From Oxalobacter formigenes (lineage in GTDB: Bacteria > Pseudomonadota > Gammaproteobacteria > Burkholderiales > Burkholderiaceae_D): DNA of 64,000 bases. The stretch's first letter is position 1. Every line of letters starts with the position of its first letter. A program made the translations under genes and the position numbers. Shown here one piece after another: positions 20,581-29,313 of the stretch. Under the pieces are notes generated by a model. It was not told the DNA's origin. It did not search any database and saw nothing but the letters and a program-made list of their open reading frames with translations. The DNA is taken from NCBI GenBank assembly GCA_023667225.1, contig JAMPAN010000001.1:586633-650632 (forward strand). The letters are read 5' to 3'.

Positions 20581-22260
20581 TTATTTCACAGAGAAAACAA
20601 TGGAAATCATGGTTCCCTCATTGGCCTGACTATATAGCTGAATCGTGGCATTATGAAACTGTGCGATATGCTTGACAATCGACAGTCCCAGCCCGGTTCC
20701 GCCAGAAGTCTTTGACCGGCTCTTGTCCACTCGGAAAAACCGTTCAAAAATACGGGACTGATATTCCTGCGGGATACCGATGCCGGAATCTTTTACGCTG
20801 ACAAAAGCGCCGTGATCTCCGCTGCCAACTGTGACCTCTACGCTCCCGCCCTCGACATTGTATTTGATCGCGTTGTCGCAGAGGTTATAGATCATCTCAT
20901 GTAAAAAACTCTGTACGCCGTTGATGTGGATACTCTCTCCGGCAATGGTTATCTGTACCTTCTTTGCTTCTGCGCTGCTGCGCAAAGCGAATACTACACG
21001 CTTTGCAGTTTCACAAAGGTCAACATCCTCGCAGGCCGGGGCAATACCCTCATCCAACTGCGATAGGTAGATGATGTCCTCCACCAGCGTGACCAGCCGC
21101 GCCGCCTCTGTGCGGATCAGGCTGATAAAGTGCGGCACATCCTCCTGCTTGACAAGACCATTTTCCAGCAGTTCAGCGCTGCCCGTGATGGATTGAAGCG
21201 GCGTTTTCAATTCATGGGACACATTGGCGGTAAACTCCCGGCGGCTGCGCTCCGCCGCGATCTGCTCGGTCACATCAAAGGCCAGCAGGACAGTTCCAAT
21301 GCTTGCGCCGTCAGATTCAATACGGCTCGCATCAAACTGATACTCCCGTCCGTTCTGTGACCCGCGGGATTCGCCGTGGCCATGCTTTGTCGCGGACTGA
21401 ATTGCTGTGCTGATGCCACGGCTTCGGTCAATCAATAGAAATGCCTGCCCAACACATGAAGTATCCGTCTGAAAAATCTTTTGGGCGGCGGGGTTGATGC
21501 TTATGATCTTCCCGCTGTTATCCATGAGGACAAGACCCTCATTCATGTGGCCTGTAATTTGCTCAAATTCATCCGTTTTCTTTTTCAGGCTCCGCAGCTG
21601 CTGGTCGATTTGCTGGTGCTGCTGATGAATGCGCCCCAAAAGCGGAGCCAGTTCTTCATAGGCATCGTTTTCAAGCGGGTGATCCAAGTCCAGGGAATTG
21701 AGCGGCTGGACAATTTTCTTTGACATTCTGTCCGCCAGGATTGCAGAGAGGATAACAGCCAGGACAGCAACCACCAAAATCGGCTGAAGCATCCCAAGAA
21801 ACAGGGTGAAGATGGTCGCTTGACTGATGGAAATGCGCAGTACAGTCCCGTTATTCAGCGCCCTGGCGCAGTATAAGGTCTGTTCGGTCAATGTGCTGGA
21901 GTAGCGGACGCTGCTGCTCTCCCCTTTGGCAAACGCCTCTCTAACCTCAATACGGTTTCCGTGATTTTCCATGTTCCCTGCCACTTCAAGGGTATCAAAA
22001 ATCACGCTGCCATCAGAGGCGATCCATGTCAGCCGGTAGTCCGGCATCCAGGTGTAGCGGAGGTCACGGGCGGACAGATCATCCAGATAGCTTTGTCCGC
22101 TTTTCTCCACCGCATAAGCGGCCAGACGCAATTCGTCCTTGAGCTGATGTTCCTGCACGGTTCTGTAATAGTCATACAGGCAACCCATGACAATGACCAG
22201 ATTGGCCAGCAGCAGCACCGCCGCCACAAGGATGATAGAACGGAAAATTTTCTTTGTCAT
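20581..22260 (-). CDS. phoR: Phosphate-regulon sensor histidine kinase PhoR
   Basis: A 559-residue membrane histidine kinase. TM1 at about 8-29, an extracytoplasmic sensor region, TM2 at about 150-175, a HAMP-like linker, a PAS domain (NEGLVLMDNSGKIISINPAA, 240-259), the phosphoacceptor His349 in FTANVSHELKTPLQS, and ATP-binding boxes YNLCDNAIKYN and GTGLGLSIVKHIA. It overlaps phoB by four bases. The architecture and sequence style match PhoR of Clostridia rather than the shorter proteobacterial PhoR. It would sense phosphate supply via PstSCAB-PhoU and phosphorylate the PhoB-type regulator. Confidence 0.92.
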   Translation of the reverse strand: MTKKIFRSIILVAAVLLLANLVIVMGCLYDYYRTVQEHQLKDELRLAAYAVEKSGQSYLDDLSARDLRYTWMPDYRLTWIASDGSVIFDTLEVAGNMENHGNRIEVREAFAKGESSSVRYSSTLTEQTLYCARALNNGTVLRISISQATIFTLFLGMLQPILVVAVLAVILSAILADRMSKKIVQPLNSLDLDHPLENDAYEELAPLLGRIHQQHQQIDQQLRSLKKKTDEFEQITGHMNEGLVLMDNSGKIISINPAAQKIFQTDTSCVGQAFLLIDRSRGISTAIQSATKHGHGESRGSQNGREYQFDASRIESDGASIGTVLLAFDVTEQIAAERSRREFTANVSHELKTPLQSITGSAELLENGLVKQEDVPHFISLIRTEAARLVTLVEDIIYLSQLDEGIAPACEDVDLCETAKRVVFALRSSAEAKKVQITIAGESIHINGVQSFLHEMIYNLCDNAIKYNVEGGSVEVTVGSGDHGAFVSVKDSGIGIPQEYQSRIFERFFRVDKSRSKTSGGTGLGLSIVKHIAQFHNATIQLYSQANEGTMISIVFSVK

Positions 22261-22937
22261 TTCGGGACATCCATGCGGTAGCCTACATTCCGAACGGTTT
22301 CAATCATAGCGCCATAGTCCCCCAGTTTTTGCCGGAGGGTGCGGATGTGCATATCCACTGTCCGCGTTTCGCCGCAGTATTCCATGCCCCAAATATCCGA
22401 CAGAAGCTGCTCTCTGGTAAACGCAATTCCGGGATGTGACAGGAACAGACGGAGCAGTTCAAATTCCTTGTAGGTCAGGAGGATTCGTTCTCCGTCAGCC
22501 GTTACGGTTCGCCCCTCCAAATTGACGGTCAGACCGCCTACAGAGATTTGCTTTTCCGCAGGTTTTTCGTCATAGCGGCGCAGCACCGCCTTGACCCGCG
22601 ACACCATTTCCATCATGCCGAAGGGCTTTGCCAGATAATCATCCGCGCCCAAGTCAAGCCCGGTCACTTTGTCGTACTCCGTCCCTTTTGCGGTAGCCAT
22701 GATGACGGGCAGACCGGCGGTAGCGGCCTGTCCCCGCAGCCTCTTCAGAACGGAAATGCCATCCTCCCCCGGCAGCATGATGTCCAGAAGGATCAGCTGG
22801 GGCATTGTCCTTTGCAGGGCATCGAAAAGACCGGGGCCATCCACAAAGCCCTCCGCTTCAAATCCGGCAACTTTCAGCGCATAGAGCATTAAACCACGGA
22901 TGGAATTATCATCCTCCACGCAAAAAATCATATCCAC
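22257..22937 (-). CDS. phoB: PhoB/PhoP-type response regulator
   Basis: A 226-residue OmpR-family regulator. Receiver domain with phospho-acceptor Asp52 in LILLDIMLPGEDG and Lys in DDYLAKPFGM; winged-helix C terminus with LTYKEFELLRLFL and RTVDMHIRTLRQKLGD. It lies between phoU (59 bases upstream) and phoR (4-base overlap). In this operon it is the obvious partner of PhoR and would bind the TTTACA repeats upstream of pstS (inference). Confidence 0.92.
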   Translation of the reverse strand: MDMIFCVEDDNSIRGLMLYALKVAGFEAEGFVDGPGLFDALQRTMPQLILLDIMLPGEDGISVLKRLRGQAATAGLPVIMATAKGTEYDKVTGLDLGADDYLAKPFGMMEMVSRVKAVLRRYDEKPAEKQISVGGLTVNLEGRTVTADGERILLTYKEFELLRLFLSHPGIAFTREQLLSDIWGMEYCGETRTVDMHIRTLRQKLGDYGAMIETVRNVGYRMDVPK

Positions 22938-22996
22938 ACCTCCTTGGCCTTATTGCCAACCTCATTACCATGCAGTTTCACCGCTATCAATGCTGT

Positions 22997-23647
22997 TCAT
23001 TCACCTTTTTGAACTCCGTTTACGGAGAAGATCACCCACTCCGCGATATTGACGGCGTGATCTCCAATGCGCTCCAGATATTTATCAATCATCAACAGAT
23101 CAAGGACGTGTTCTCCCTGATCAAGCTGCTCCACAACTTTCTGAATCAGCGCCCTCTTGACCTGGATGAAATAGCTGTCAATGATGTCGTCATGGGCAAT
23201 GACCAGCCCGGCCCGGACAGAATCCTGCCGGACATAGGCATCCACGCTTTCCGTGACCATTTTGATCGTTTCCGCTGCCATTTCCCGGATATGCCCCACG
23301 TCCTCCGGGATATATCCTTCCGACAGCATAGTCAGTACAATTTCCGCAATGTCCGCCGCCTGATCTCCGATACGCTCCATGTCCGTGATGATTTTCATAG
23401 CGGCGGATATCTGCCGCAAGTCGCGGGCTACCGGCTGCTGCTGGAGGAACAGCTTCAAACAGAGCATTTCGATGTCCCGCTCCATCTGGTCGATTTCTTC
23501 CTCCAGCGGCCTTACTTGTTCCGCCGGTGCCCGATCGCCCTCCATCAGCGCCTTTGCCGCCAGGGAAATCGCCTCCTCACACTGAGCGCCCATCCGAATC
23601 AGTTTACTGTTCAGAAGCGCCAGCTGTTCATCAAATTTAGACCTCAT
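22997..23647 (-). CDS. phoU: Phosphate transport system regulator PhoU
   Basis: A 216-residue all-helical PhoU with two repeated halves, each carrying an E(R)IGDxAxxIAE motif: MERIGDQAADIAEIVL and LERIGDHAVNIAEWVI. PhoU links the Pst transporter to PhoR and dampens phosphate uptake. The ATG at 23647 overlaps the pstB stop by one base and has GGGAGG upstream; a TTG one codon before is less likely. Confidence 0.95.
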   Translation of the reverse strand: MRSKFDEQLALLNSKLIRMGAQCEEAISLAAKALMEGDRAPAEQVRPLEEEIDQMERDIEMLCLKLFLQQQPVARDLRQISAAMKIITDMERIGDQAADIAEIVLTMLSEGYIPEDVGHIREMAAETIKMVTESVDAYVRQDSVRAGLVIAHDDIIDSYFIQVKRALIQKVVEQLDQGEHVLDLLMIDKYLERIGDHAVNIAEWVIFSVNGVQKGE

Positions 23648-24402
23648 CAACCAAACCTCCCTGTGATGTAATCCTCGGTTTTCTTATTTTCCGGCCGGGA
23701 AAACAACTTTTCCGTTTCCCCAAACTCCACCAGCTCACCCAGCAGAAAAAATGCAGTGTAATCGGAAATGCGGACGGCTTGCTGCATATTGTGGGTCACC
23801 ATCACAATGGTGTAGTGTTCCTTGAGCTGTGTAGCCAGTTCCTCGATTTTGGAGGTGGAAATGGGGTCTAACGCGCTGGTGGGTTCGTCCATCAGAAGCA
23901 CCTTTGGCTCCACCGCTAGGGCGCGAGCGATACACAATCGTTGCTGCTGTCCACCGGACAGGCCCAGGGCATTTTTCTTCAGACGGTCTTTTACCTCGTC
24001 CCAGATTGCTGCGCCCCGGAGGGAACGCTCTACAAGTTCATCCAGCTTGGACTTGTTCTTGATGCCGTATGTGCGGGGACCGTAGGCGATGTTGTCATAG
24101 ATGCTCATGGGGAAAGGATTGGGCTTCTGGAACACCATGCCGATCTCCCGGCGCAGGAGGTTCACATCCAGGGACGATGCAAAAATATCGCTGTCTCCGT
24201 ACTTTACTTTGCCGGTGATCCGCACTCCGTCCACAAGGTCATTCATCCGGTTCAGCGTTTTCAGAAAGGTGGATTTACCGCAGCCGGACGGCCCAATCAG
24301 CGCGGTAATGCTGTTTTCCGGAATCGTGATATAGATATTTTTCAGCGCCTGGGTCTTGTCATACCACAGGCACAGATCCTCCGCGGTGATGATATTGCTC
24401 AT
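23647..24402 (-). CDS. pstB: Phosphate ABC transporter ATP-binding protein
   Basis: A 251-residue ABC ATPase. Walker [10 protein letters not shown] (37-45), Q-loop [20 protein letters not shown] (a PstB hallmark), signature LSGGQQQR, Walker [14 protein letters not shown] and the switch His in VMVTHNM. It powers the PstAC channel on the cytoplasmic side. The ATG at 24402 has AAGGAG 8 bases upstream and overlaps the pstA stop by four bases. Confidence 0.97.
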   Translation of the reverse strand: MSNIITAEDLCLWYDKTQALKNIYITIPENSITALIGPSGCGKSTFLKTLNRMNDLVDGVRITGKVKYGDSDIFASSLDVNLLRREIGMVFQKPNPFPMSIYDNIAYGPRTYGIKNKSKLDELVERSLRGAAIWDEVKDRLKKNALGLSGGQQQRLCIARALAVEPKVLLMDEPTSALDPISTSKIEELATQLKEHYTIVMVTHNMQQAVRISDYTAFFLLGELVEFGETEKLFSRPENKKTEDYITGRFG

Positions 24403-25256
24403 ACTGTTCTCCTTTTCTTGAACCACCATCCCACCAAAGCGGCGGCAAGGTTGATTGCCAGCGTCAGCAGCATCAGAATGGCGGCAATAGCAAAGGCGAT
24501 GTCAAACTCGCCGGACTCTTTAGCGTAGAAATACAGCGCCACGGTCAGGGTCGCGCCCTGGTTCTTAAGGCCGTCAAAGAGGTCAAACAGCTTGTGGGCC
24601 GCTCCGGCAGTAAACAGCAGCGCCGCCGATTCGCCTAAAATGCGGCCTACTGACAGGATGCAGCCGGTGATGATGCCGTCCACACATCCGGGCAGTACCA
24701 CGGTGCGGATCGTCCTCCACTTTCCGGCTCCCAGGCAAAAGGCTCCCTCACGGCAGCTCTGCGGCACCGTTTTCAAACTCTCCTGCGTTGTCCGCATGAT
24801 GGTGGGCAGATTCATCATGGCCAGCGTCAGCGCCCCGGCCAGCAGGGAAGTCCCGAAGATGCCGGTGAACAGCAGCATCCCGACAAGGCCGTAAATAATG
24901 GACGGAATGCCGGAGAGAGTTTCTGCCGCGTACTCAATCACTGCCACCAGCCGCTTGTTCGCGGCGTATTCTGTCAGATAGACCGCCGCCCCCACGCCCA
25001 GAGGAAGAACCACCAGTAGCGTAGCCAGGATGATGTAGATCGTGTTCATAATGTCCGGCAGAATACCGATTCGTCCAGACAGGATGCTGGGAGTGGCGGT
25101 CAGAAATTCCCGTGTTACATGAGGCAGGCCGTTCACCAGCACATACCCAGTCAGGAACAGGGTCAGGCCGCAGGTGAGGGCGACAGACAGCGCAATCAGC
25201 AGCCGCATAGTGCCGATATAGGCTTTTCGCTTTTTGGAGATCGAATTGCTCTGCAT
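24399..25256 (-). CDS. pstA: Phosphate ABC transporter permease PstA
   Basis: A 285-residue inner-membrane permease with six predicted membrane segments and the EAA-loop region [20 protein letters not shown]. It pairs with PstC. The ATG at 25256 was chosen because GGAG lies 8 bases upstream; a GTG at 25262 that would overlap the pstC stop by four bases is too close to the ribosome site. Confidence 0.93.
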   Translation of the reverse strand: MQSNSISKKRKAYIGTMRLLIALSVALTCGLTLFLTGYVLVNGLPHVTREFLTATPSILSGRIGILPDIMNTIYIILATLLVVLPLGVGAAVYLTEYAANKRLVAVIEYAAETLSGIPSIIYGLVGMLLFTGIFGTSLLAGALTLAMMNLPTIMRTTQESLKTVPQSCREGAFCLGAGKWRTIRTVVLPGCVDGIITGCILSVGRILGESAALLFTAGAAHKLFDLFDGLKNQGATLTVALYFYAKESGEFDIAFAIAAILMLLTLAINLAAALVGWWFKKRRTV

Positions 25257-25258
25257 TT

Positions 25259-26140
25259 TCACCTCTCCTTGTCCCGCTTTAGAAAGAAATTCAGCGCAGC
25301 GTTGATTAGCAGGATAAACAGGTATAGCACCAGCGCGATAGAAAACAGCGCCTGCCGATGCAAGCTGCCGGGACTGGAATAGGACATCTCGCTGGCCACG
25401 GCGGTGGTAAGAAAGCGGACGCTCTGAAACAGAGAGGGCATATTCGCCACGTTCCCGGATACCATCATCACCGCCATAGCCTCCCCGATGGCCCGGCCCA
25501 CACCCAGTACCACCGCCGCCGCAATGCCGCTTTTCGCGGCGGGGACGGATACACGGAAATAGGTTTCTGTCGGCGTGGCTCCCAGGGCCAAGGATGCGTC
25601 CTCATATTCCTTGGGAACCGCCTCCAGCGCGGTAATGGACACCTTGATGATGGCGGGCAAAATCATAATTGCCAGAACAATGATTGCCGCCAGCAGACTG
25701 GCCCCGTCCGGGACACGGAACAGTTTCCGTATCCCCGGAACCAGCACCAGCATACCCACCAGACCGTAGACCACCGAGGGTATCCCGGCCAGGAGGCTGA
25801 CTGCAGCTTCTACAACCGTTTTGACCTTTGGCGGAGCCAGCTTTGCCAGATATACCGCCGTCAGAAATCCCACGGGAACGCCGAACAAAACCGCGCCTGC
25901 CGTACCGTAAACGCTGGTCAGGATAAAGGGCAGTATCCCATAGGACGGCTCCGCCGCTGTAGATGCCCAGGTGCCGCCCAACAGGAAGTCAAAGATGCCA
26001 ATCTGCCGGATGGCGGGGATGCCGGACAAGATCAGATACACGGTAATGAGCAGCACACAGCCCACAGTAATCAGTCCAAGGAGCAGGAACACCCCGTGGA
26101 CGGCGGTTTCTACCGCCTGTCTTTTGCGCCTCATCATCAT
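25259..26140 (-). CDS. pstC: Phosphate ABC transporter permease PstC
   Basis: A 293-residue permease with six membrane segments. The EAA-loop is TALEAVPKEYEDASLALGAT, followed by VGRAIGEAMAVMMVSGN; GIPSVVYGLVGM is shared with PstA. The first of three tandem ATG codons overlaps the pstS stop by four bases. Together with PstA it forms the phosphate channel. Confidence 0.94.
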   Translation of the reverse strand: MMMRRKRQAVETAVHGVFLLLGLITVGCVLLITVYLILSGIPAIRQIGIFDFLLGGTWASTAAEPSYGILPFILTSVYGTAGAVLFGVPVGFLTAVYLAKLAPPKVKTVVEAAVSLLAGIPSVVYGLVGMLVLVPGIRKLFRVPDGASLLAAIIVLAIMILPAIIKVSITALEAVPKEYEDASLALGATPTETYFRVSVPAAKSGIAAAVVLGVGRAIGEAMAVMMVSGNVANMPSLFQSVRFLTTAVASEMSYSSPGSLHRQALFSIALVLYLFILLINAALNFFLKRDKER

Positions 26141-26943
26141 TTTGCCGCCACCGCACCGGCATCAGAAATCAGCGCGGCTGCATCCGGGGAGGTGGCAAAG
26201 TCGAAGAATTTCTGCGCGGTGTCAGAGAGCGGGGTGTCGGTCTTTGTAACCAGGATGAAAGGCCTCTGGATCACATAGCTGCCGTCCCTCACCGTATCCT
26301 CCGAGGGAACCACGCCCCCCACAGAAACGGCGCAGACACTGTCTTTGACCGAAGCGAGGGAGACATACCCAATGGCGTTGGGATTCTGAGAAACTGCAGT
26401 AATCACATCGCCGGTGGAGGTCAGCTCCTGGCGATACTGGCAGGCATCCGCTGTGCCGGTGATGGATTCAAAGCCGTCCCTGGTTCCGCTTCCGGCCTCG
26501 CGTCCAATCAGGACAACCTCGGCATTGCTGCCGCCTATGTCCCTCCAGTTGGTGATCTCCCCGGTGTAGAGCATGGCGATGGTTTTCACATCCATATTCG
26601 CTACGGGGTTGTCCGGGTTGACGATCACCGCGATGCCGTCATAGGCCAGGATGGTCGCCGTCAGGCCGCTGGCGGTTTCCTCATCCTTCAGGGCGCGGCT
26701 GCTGAGGCCGATATCGCAGCGTCCCTCCTGCACCGCCTGGATGCCGGAACCGGATCCAGTTGGGTTGTAGGTGAAGGTCACGCCTTTGTTCTGCGCCTCA
26801 AATGCTTCTCCCAGCGCGCCGATCACCTTCTCCATAGAGGTAGAGCCGTCCGTAGATACCGTCCCGGAGATTTTCTGCGAACAGCCCGCCAGCGCCGCGA
26901 GTGCGAGCGCAAAGGTTATTGCAATAACAAGTAATTTTCTCAT
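26137..26943 (-). CDS. pstS: Phosphate-binding lipoprotein PstS
   Basis: A 268-residue substrate-binding protein that captures phosphate outside the inner membrane. The signal ends with the lipobox LAGC, so it is a lipoprotein, as in Gram-positive bacteria; proteobacterial PstS is usually a free periplasmic protein. Phosphate-binding loops: DGSTSMEKVI, NPTGSGSGIQAVQEGRCDIG and GREAGSGTRDGFESI. AAGGAGACG lies 10-18 bases before the ATG at 26943. It is the first gene of the operon; TTTACA repeats lie 54-93 bases upstream. Confidence 0.95.
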   Translation of the reverse strand: MRKLLVIAITFALALAALAGCSQKISGTVSTDGSTSMEKVIGALGEAFEAQNKGVTFTYNPTGSGSGIQAVQEGRCDIGLSSRALKDEETASGLTATILAYDGIAVIVNPDNPVANMDVKTIAMLYTGEITNWRDIGGSNAEVVLIGREAGSGTRDGFESITGTADACQYRQELTSTGDVITAVSQNPNAIGYVSLASVKDSVCAVSVGGVVPSEDTVRDGSYVIQRPFILVTKTDTPLSDTAQKFFDFATSPDAAALISDAGAVAAK

Positions 26944-26996
26944 GGTAAAATCGTCTCCTTTCAAATTTTGGCTACGGTGAGAAAATAACGCCGGCT

Positions 26997-27036
26997 TGTA
27001 AAATCTGAAAGGCAACTTTTGTAAAATCGGTGTAAA
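26997..27036 (-). promoter_or_regulatory. Gram-positive-type Pho box upstream of pstS
   Basis: On the minus strand the hexamer TTTACA occurs three times in the same direction: at 27036-27031, 27025-27020 and 27002-26997. The first two are 11 bases apart and the third 23 bases further, i.e. on one face of the helix. This matches the tandem TT(A/T)ACA half-sites known for Bacillus PhoP, not the CTGTCAT boxes of proteobacterial PhoB. Binding by the operon's own regulator is inference. Confidence 0.6.
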
Positions 27037-27173
27037 ATAAGCGCAGCCTGGCAAAAGCCAAGATGCGCTTGCTCATGTGATTAGACATATAATCAGTTCT
27101 GTAGAAATGATTTCCTCTATTCCTGAAACAGATTATCCAAAGGGTTTGTTATAGTATTGGAAAGGGATAAATC

Positions 27174-27219
27174 AGAAAAAACCGGACAAAATTCAGAGAG
27201 AAGGGAATTCTGTCCGGTT
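27174..27219 (-). terminator. Minus-strand terminator upstream of the pst promoter
   Basis: A 14-bp stem with one mismatch (arms 27181-27194 and 27205-27218, ACCGGACA / TGTCCGGT) followed by TTTTTT on the minus strand. It would stop leftward transcripts before the pst promoter and thus insulate the operon. Confidence 0.7.
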
Positions 27220-27550
27220 AAAATCAGGCCAGGCCACAGACAAAGCCCGACCAAAAATAATTTTCCAAAAACAATGAATTTATTAAGTTTACCATTCCCT
27301 TTCTTCTGTTATTGATGCCGTACCATATTTATAATAAAAATTTATATCTTCATCCTGAAGGGAAATTTTTCCAAATAAAACAAAGCTTCCTGATAAAACT
27401 ATTTAAACAAACAGATTTCTACTCAAACAGGAAAAAAGAAGAAATACAAAATCTCTTTGTGCACAGCTATTATGCCGAGCATGCTTGCCTGAAAAGATCC
27501 CGGATTGTCCCGTACAGGAAGAAATTTCAAATCAACCGCATAAATAAAAG

Positions 27551-27589
27551 AAGAGATGGATTATCCTGCCCATCTCTTTGTGTTTTTTT
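27551..27589 (+). terminator. Plus-strand intrinsic terminator
   Basis: A 9-bp stem (AAGAGATGG / CCATCTCTT) with a 10-base loop, then TGTGTTTTTTT. No intact plus-strand gene lies before it, so it may be left over from a lost gene. Confidence 0.65.
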
Positions 27590-27651
27590 GTACACCTGAA
27601 ATCCTGTATACTCATAAAATTTTCTTACATACAGATTTTATTCATTCACGG

Positions 27652-27898
27652 TTAATTCATTAACAGCATATCCAATCTTTTCCCTGATATGTCCATAAAT
27701 GCAGCCGGCAGTTTCCTGTCATTTTCCATAATAATCAGGTGAGGCAACACCGTTTAAAGCCTGCTGTACATATTTTCCAATTTCCGCTATTTCCTGCGAT
27801 GAAAGGAAAGCATGCGTTTCCCTTACCGATTTTTCCCATATCTCAATAATCTGCTCAAGCAGTATCCTGCTTCTGCTCTCAATTTTAATAATTTCCAT
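27652..27898 (-). pseudogene. GNAT acetyltransferase remnant
   Basis: The first frame gives an N terminus MEIIKIESRSRILLEQIIEI, then WEKSVRETHAFLSSQEIAEI and YVQQALNGV, before losing frame. The next frame continues HLIIMENDRKLPAAFMDISG and KRLDMLLMN, then stops at 27652-27654. This is the N-terminal half of a GNAT acetyltransferase of the type with WExSVRATHxFL near the start; the acetyl-CoA-binding motif region is missing. So the gene carries a frameshift and a 3' truncation. Confidence 0.65.
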
Positions 27899-27940
27899 AC
27901 CGGCTTTCTACAGTTTGCCGCATGGCAAACCCGATACCAA

Positions 27941-28540
27941 TCAGCAATTGCTTAAACGTCCTGATGTGCAGCGGCACCAGTCGGTAACGCCCTCTCCGCC
28001 ACGAGCAGGAGAAATGTTGCCTGTCAGTGTCCGTGTATCAAGCAAATCAACGGCTTTCCGGTTCCCTTTTTCCGCAGCACGGCATAACCAGATTACGGCT
28101 GCATTCCAGTCTTCCGGCATACCTTTTCCTTCAGCATAAAGCAATCCAAGAAGATATTCCCCATCTGCATACCCCTGCTCTGCGGATTTCTTTGCCCACT
28201 TTTCCGCATGGCTGAAATTCTGATCAATACCTTGTCCATACAAATACATTTCAGCAACCTTGAACTGCGCTTCAGCATGATTTTGCTGTGCTGCCTTCAT
28301 GAACCAGAAAAAAGCTTGCGCCATATCTGTCTTAACCATATCACCCATAGCATAGACCTGCCCCATCATGAGCTGCGCATCCGCATCTCCCTGTTCAGCT
28401 CTTTCTTGATAAAGCGGCAAAATATCCTTCATGGAATAAATAACCCGTTCCTGTGAATGCTCTGTTTCATTTGCCCATCCTGTAGCGGCTATATTTACTC
28501 CCATAAACAGAATAACAGCCAATATCTCTTTCCATTTCAT
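27941..28540 (-). CDS. Secreted Sel1-repeat protein
   Basis: A 199-residue protein with a signal peptide (ILAVILFMGVNIAATGWANE) and about four Sel1-like repeats, for example ADAQLMMGQVYAMGDMVKTD, AEAQFKVAEMYLYGQGIDQN and ADGEYLLGLLYAEGKGMPED. Sel1 repeats build helical scaffolds for protein contacts. The ATG at 28540 has GGAAGG 4-9 bases upstream. The last ~25 residues (ARGGEGVTDWCRCTSG) do not look like a repeat. Periplasmic location is inference; target unknown. Confidence 0.75.
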   Translation of the reverse strand: MKWKEILAVILFMGVNIAATGWANETEHSQERVIYSMKDILPLYQERAEQGDADAQLMMGQVYAMGDMVKTDMAQAFFWFMKAAQQNHAEAQFKVAEMYLYGQGIDQNFSHAEKWAKKSAEQGYADGEYLLGLLYAEGKGMPEDWNAAVIWLCRAAEKGNRKAVDLLDTRTLTGNISPARGGEGVTDWCRCTSGRLSNC

Positions 28541-28695
28541 TTTCACCTTCCTGCTCCTTTTCGTTTTCCTGAGGTTATACTCTTTGAGCATAATGCCCCG
28601 CACCCTGCCGGATAATAACAATCAGTACCTAATAACATCCATTCCCTGGAAAAATATGCTGCCAGGTAAGCGTATCTATCTGTTGCCTGCCGCAT

Positions 28696-28726
28696 AAAAA
28701 ACGGCCGATTTTAACGGCCGTTTTTT
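28696..28726. terminator. Bidirectional terminator after usp
   Basis: A 12-bp perfect stem AAAAAACGGCCG / CGGCCGTTTTTT with a 7-base loop gives a U-run on both strands. It lies 17 bases after the usp stop. Confidence 0.85.
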
Positions 28727-28742
28727 ATTACACACTGGATAC

Positions 28743-29198
28743 TTATTTCTTTCTGGGCCGATCCACCAAAACGGGAATCTTGCACAGCGAAAGCACTTTG
28801 GATGTTACGCTGCCCAAAATCAGCTGGCCCAAACCTGAACGGCCATGCGACCCCATAAAAATCAGGTCACATTCCAATTCTTCTGCCATCCTGGCCAGTG
28901 CCTGGGCTGCATTATCCGAAAAGGCAAACTGGCTGGAATAAACGAGGCCCGCCTTTTCAGCTGCATCCTGTATCGGTTTGAGATATTCCTGACCCATTTT
29001 TTTCATCAAGCCGTGGTATTCCTCTTCCAACGGATAAGTAGGCGGAACAATTTCAATATAAACCGGATACTGGTATTCAGGCGCAACATACATGCCAATT
29101 ACTTCGGCATGGTTGTCAGCTGCAAAAGCCACTCCATCCAATGCGGCGGCCAGCGATGCTTCGGAACCATCTGTAGGAATGAGGATTTTCTTGAACAT
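28743..29198 (-). CDS. Universal stress protein, UspA family
   Basis: A 151-residue single-domain Usp. N-terminal KKILIPTDGSEAS and the nucleotide-binding motif GSHGRSGLGQLILGSVTSKV (G-2x-G-9x-G-S) indicate the ATP-binding type. Such proteins support survival under starvation and stress. It follows hom on the same strand by 115 bases, where many Burkholderiales have thrC instead. Confidence 0.92.
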   Translation of the reverse strand: MFKKILIPTDGSEASLAAALDGVAFAADNHAEVIGMYVAPEYQYPVYIEIVPPTYPLEEEYHGLMKKMGQEYLKPIQDAAEKAGLVYSSQFAFSDNAAQALARMAEELECDLIFMGSHGRSGLGQLILGSVTSKVLSLCKIPVLVDRPRKK

Positions 29199-29313
29199 GC
29201 CATACCTTTTTATCTGACTATGGAACCACTCCTGTGCCTGTCAGGATTATTCTGAAGGATAACCCTGCCTTTCTGCAAGACTTTTCATCACTGCATCATC
29301 CTTCTTTCAGGGT

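Larger units (their letters stand above)
26944..27651. other. AT-rich region at the right edge of the foreign block
   Basis: About 700 bases with the Pho-box repeats (26997-27036) and terminators at 27174-27219 and 27551-27589. Between 27230 and 27550 I see no supportable gene; a 95-codon plus-strand frame runs through the terminator and has no recognisable motif. The sequence turns abruptly AT-rich here compared with the operon. Confidence 0.5.

Noticed and set aside
25358..26278. 306-codon plus-strand frame opposite pstC/pstS
   Set aside because: Gln/Arg/His-rich shadow typical of antisense to a GC-rich membrane protein gene.
27312..27599. 95-codon frame at the right of the pst block
   Set aside because: Runs through a good intrinsic terminator at 27551-27589 and shows no recognisable motif.
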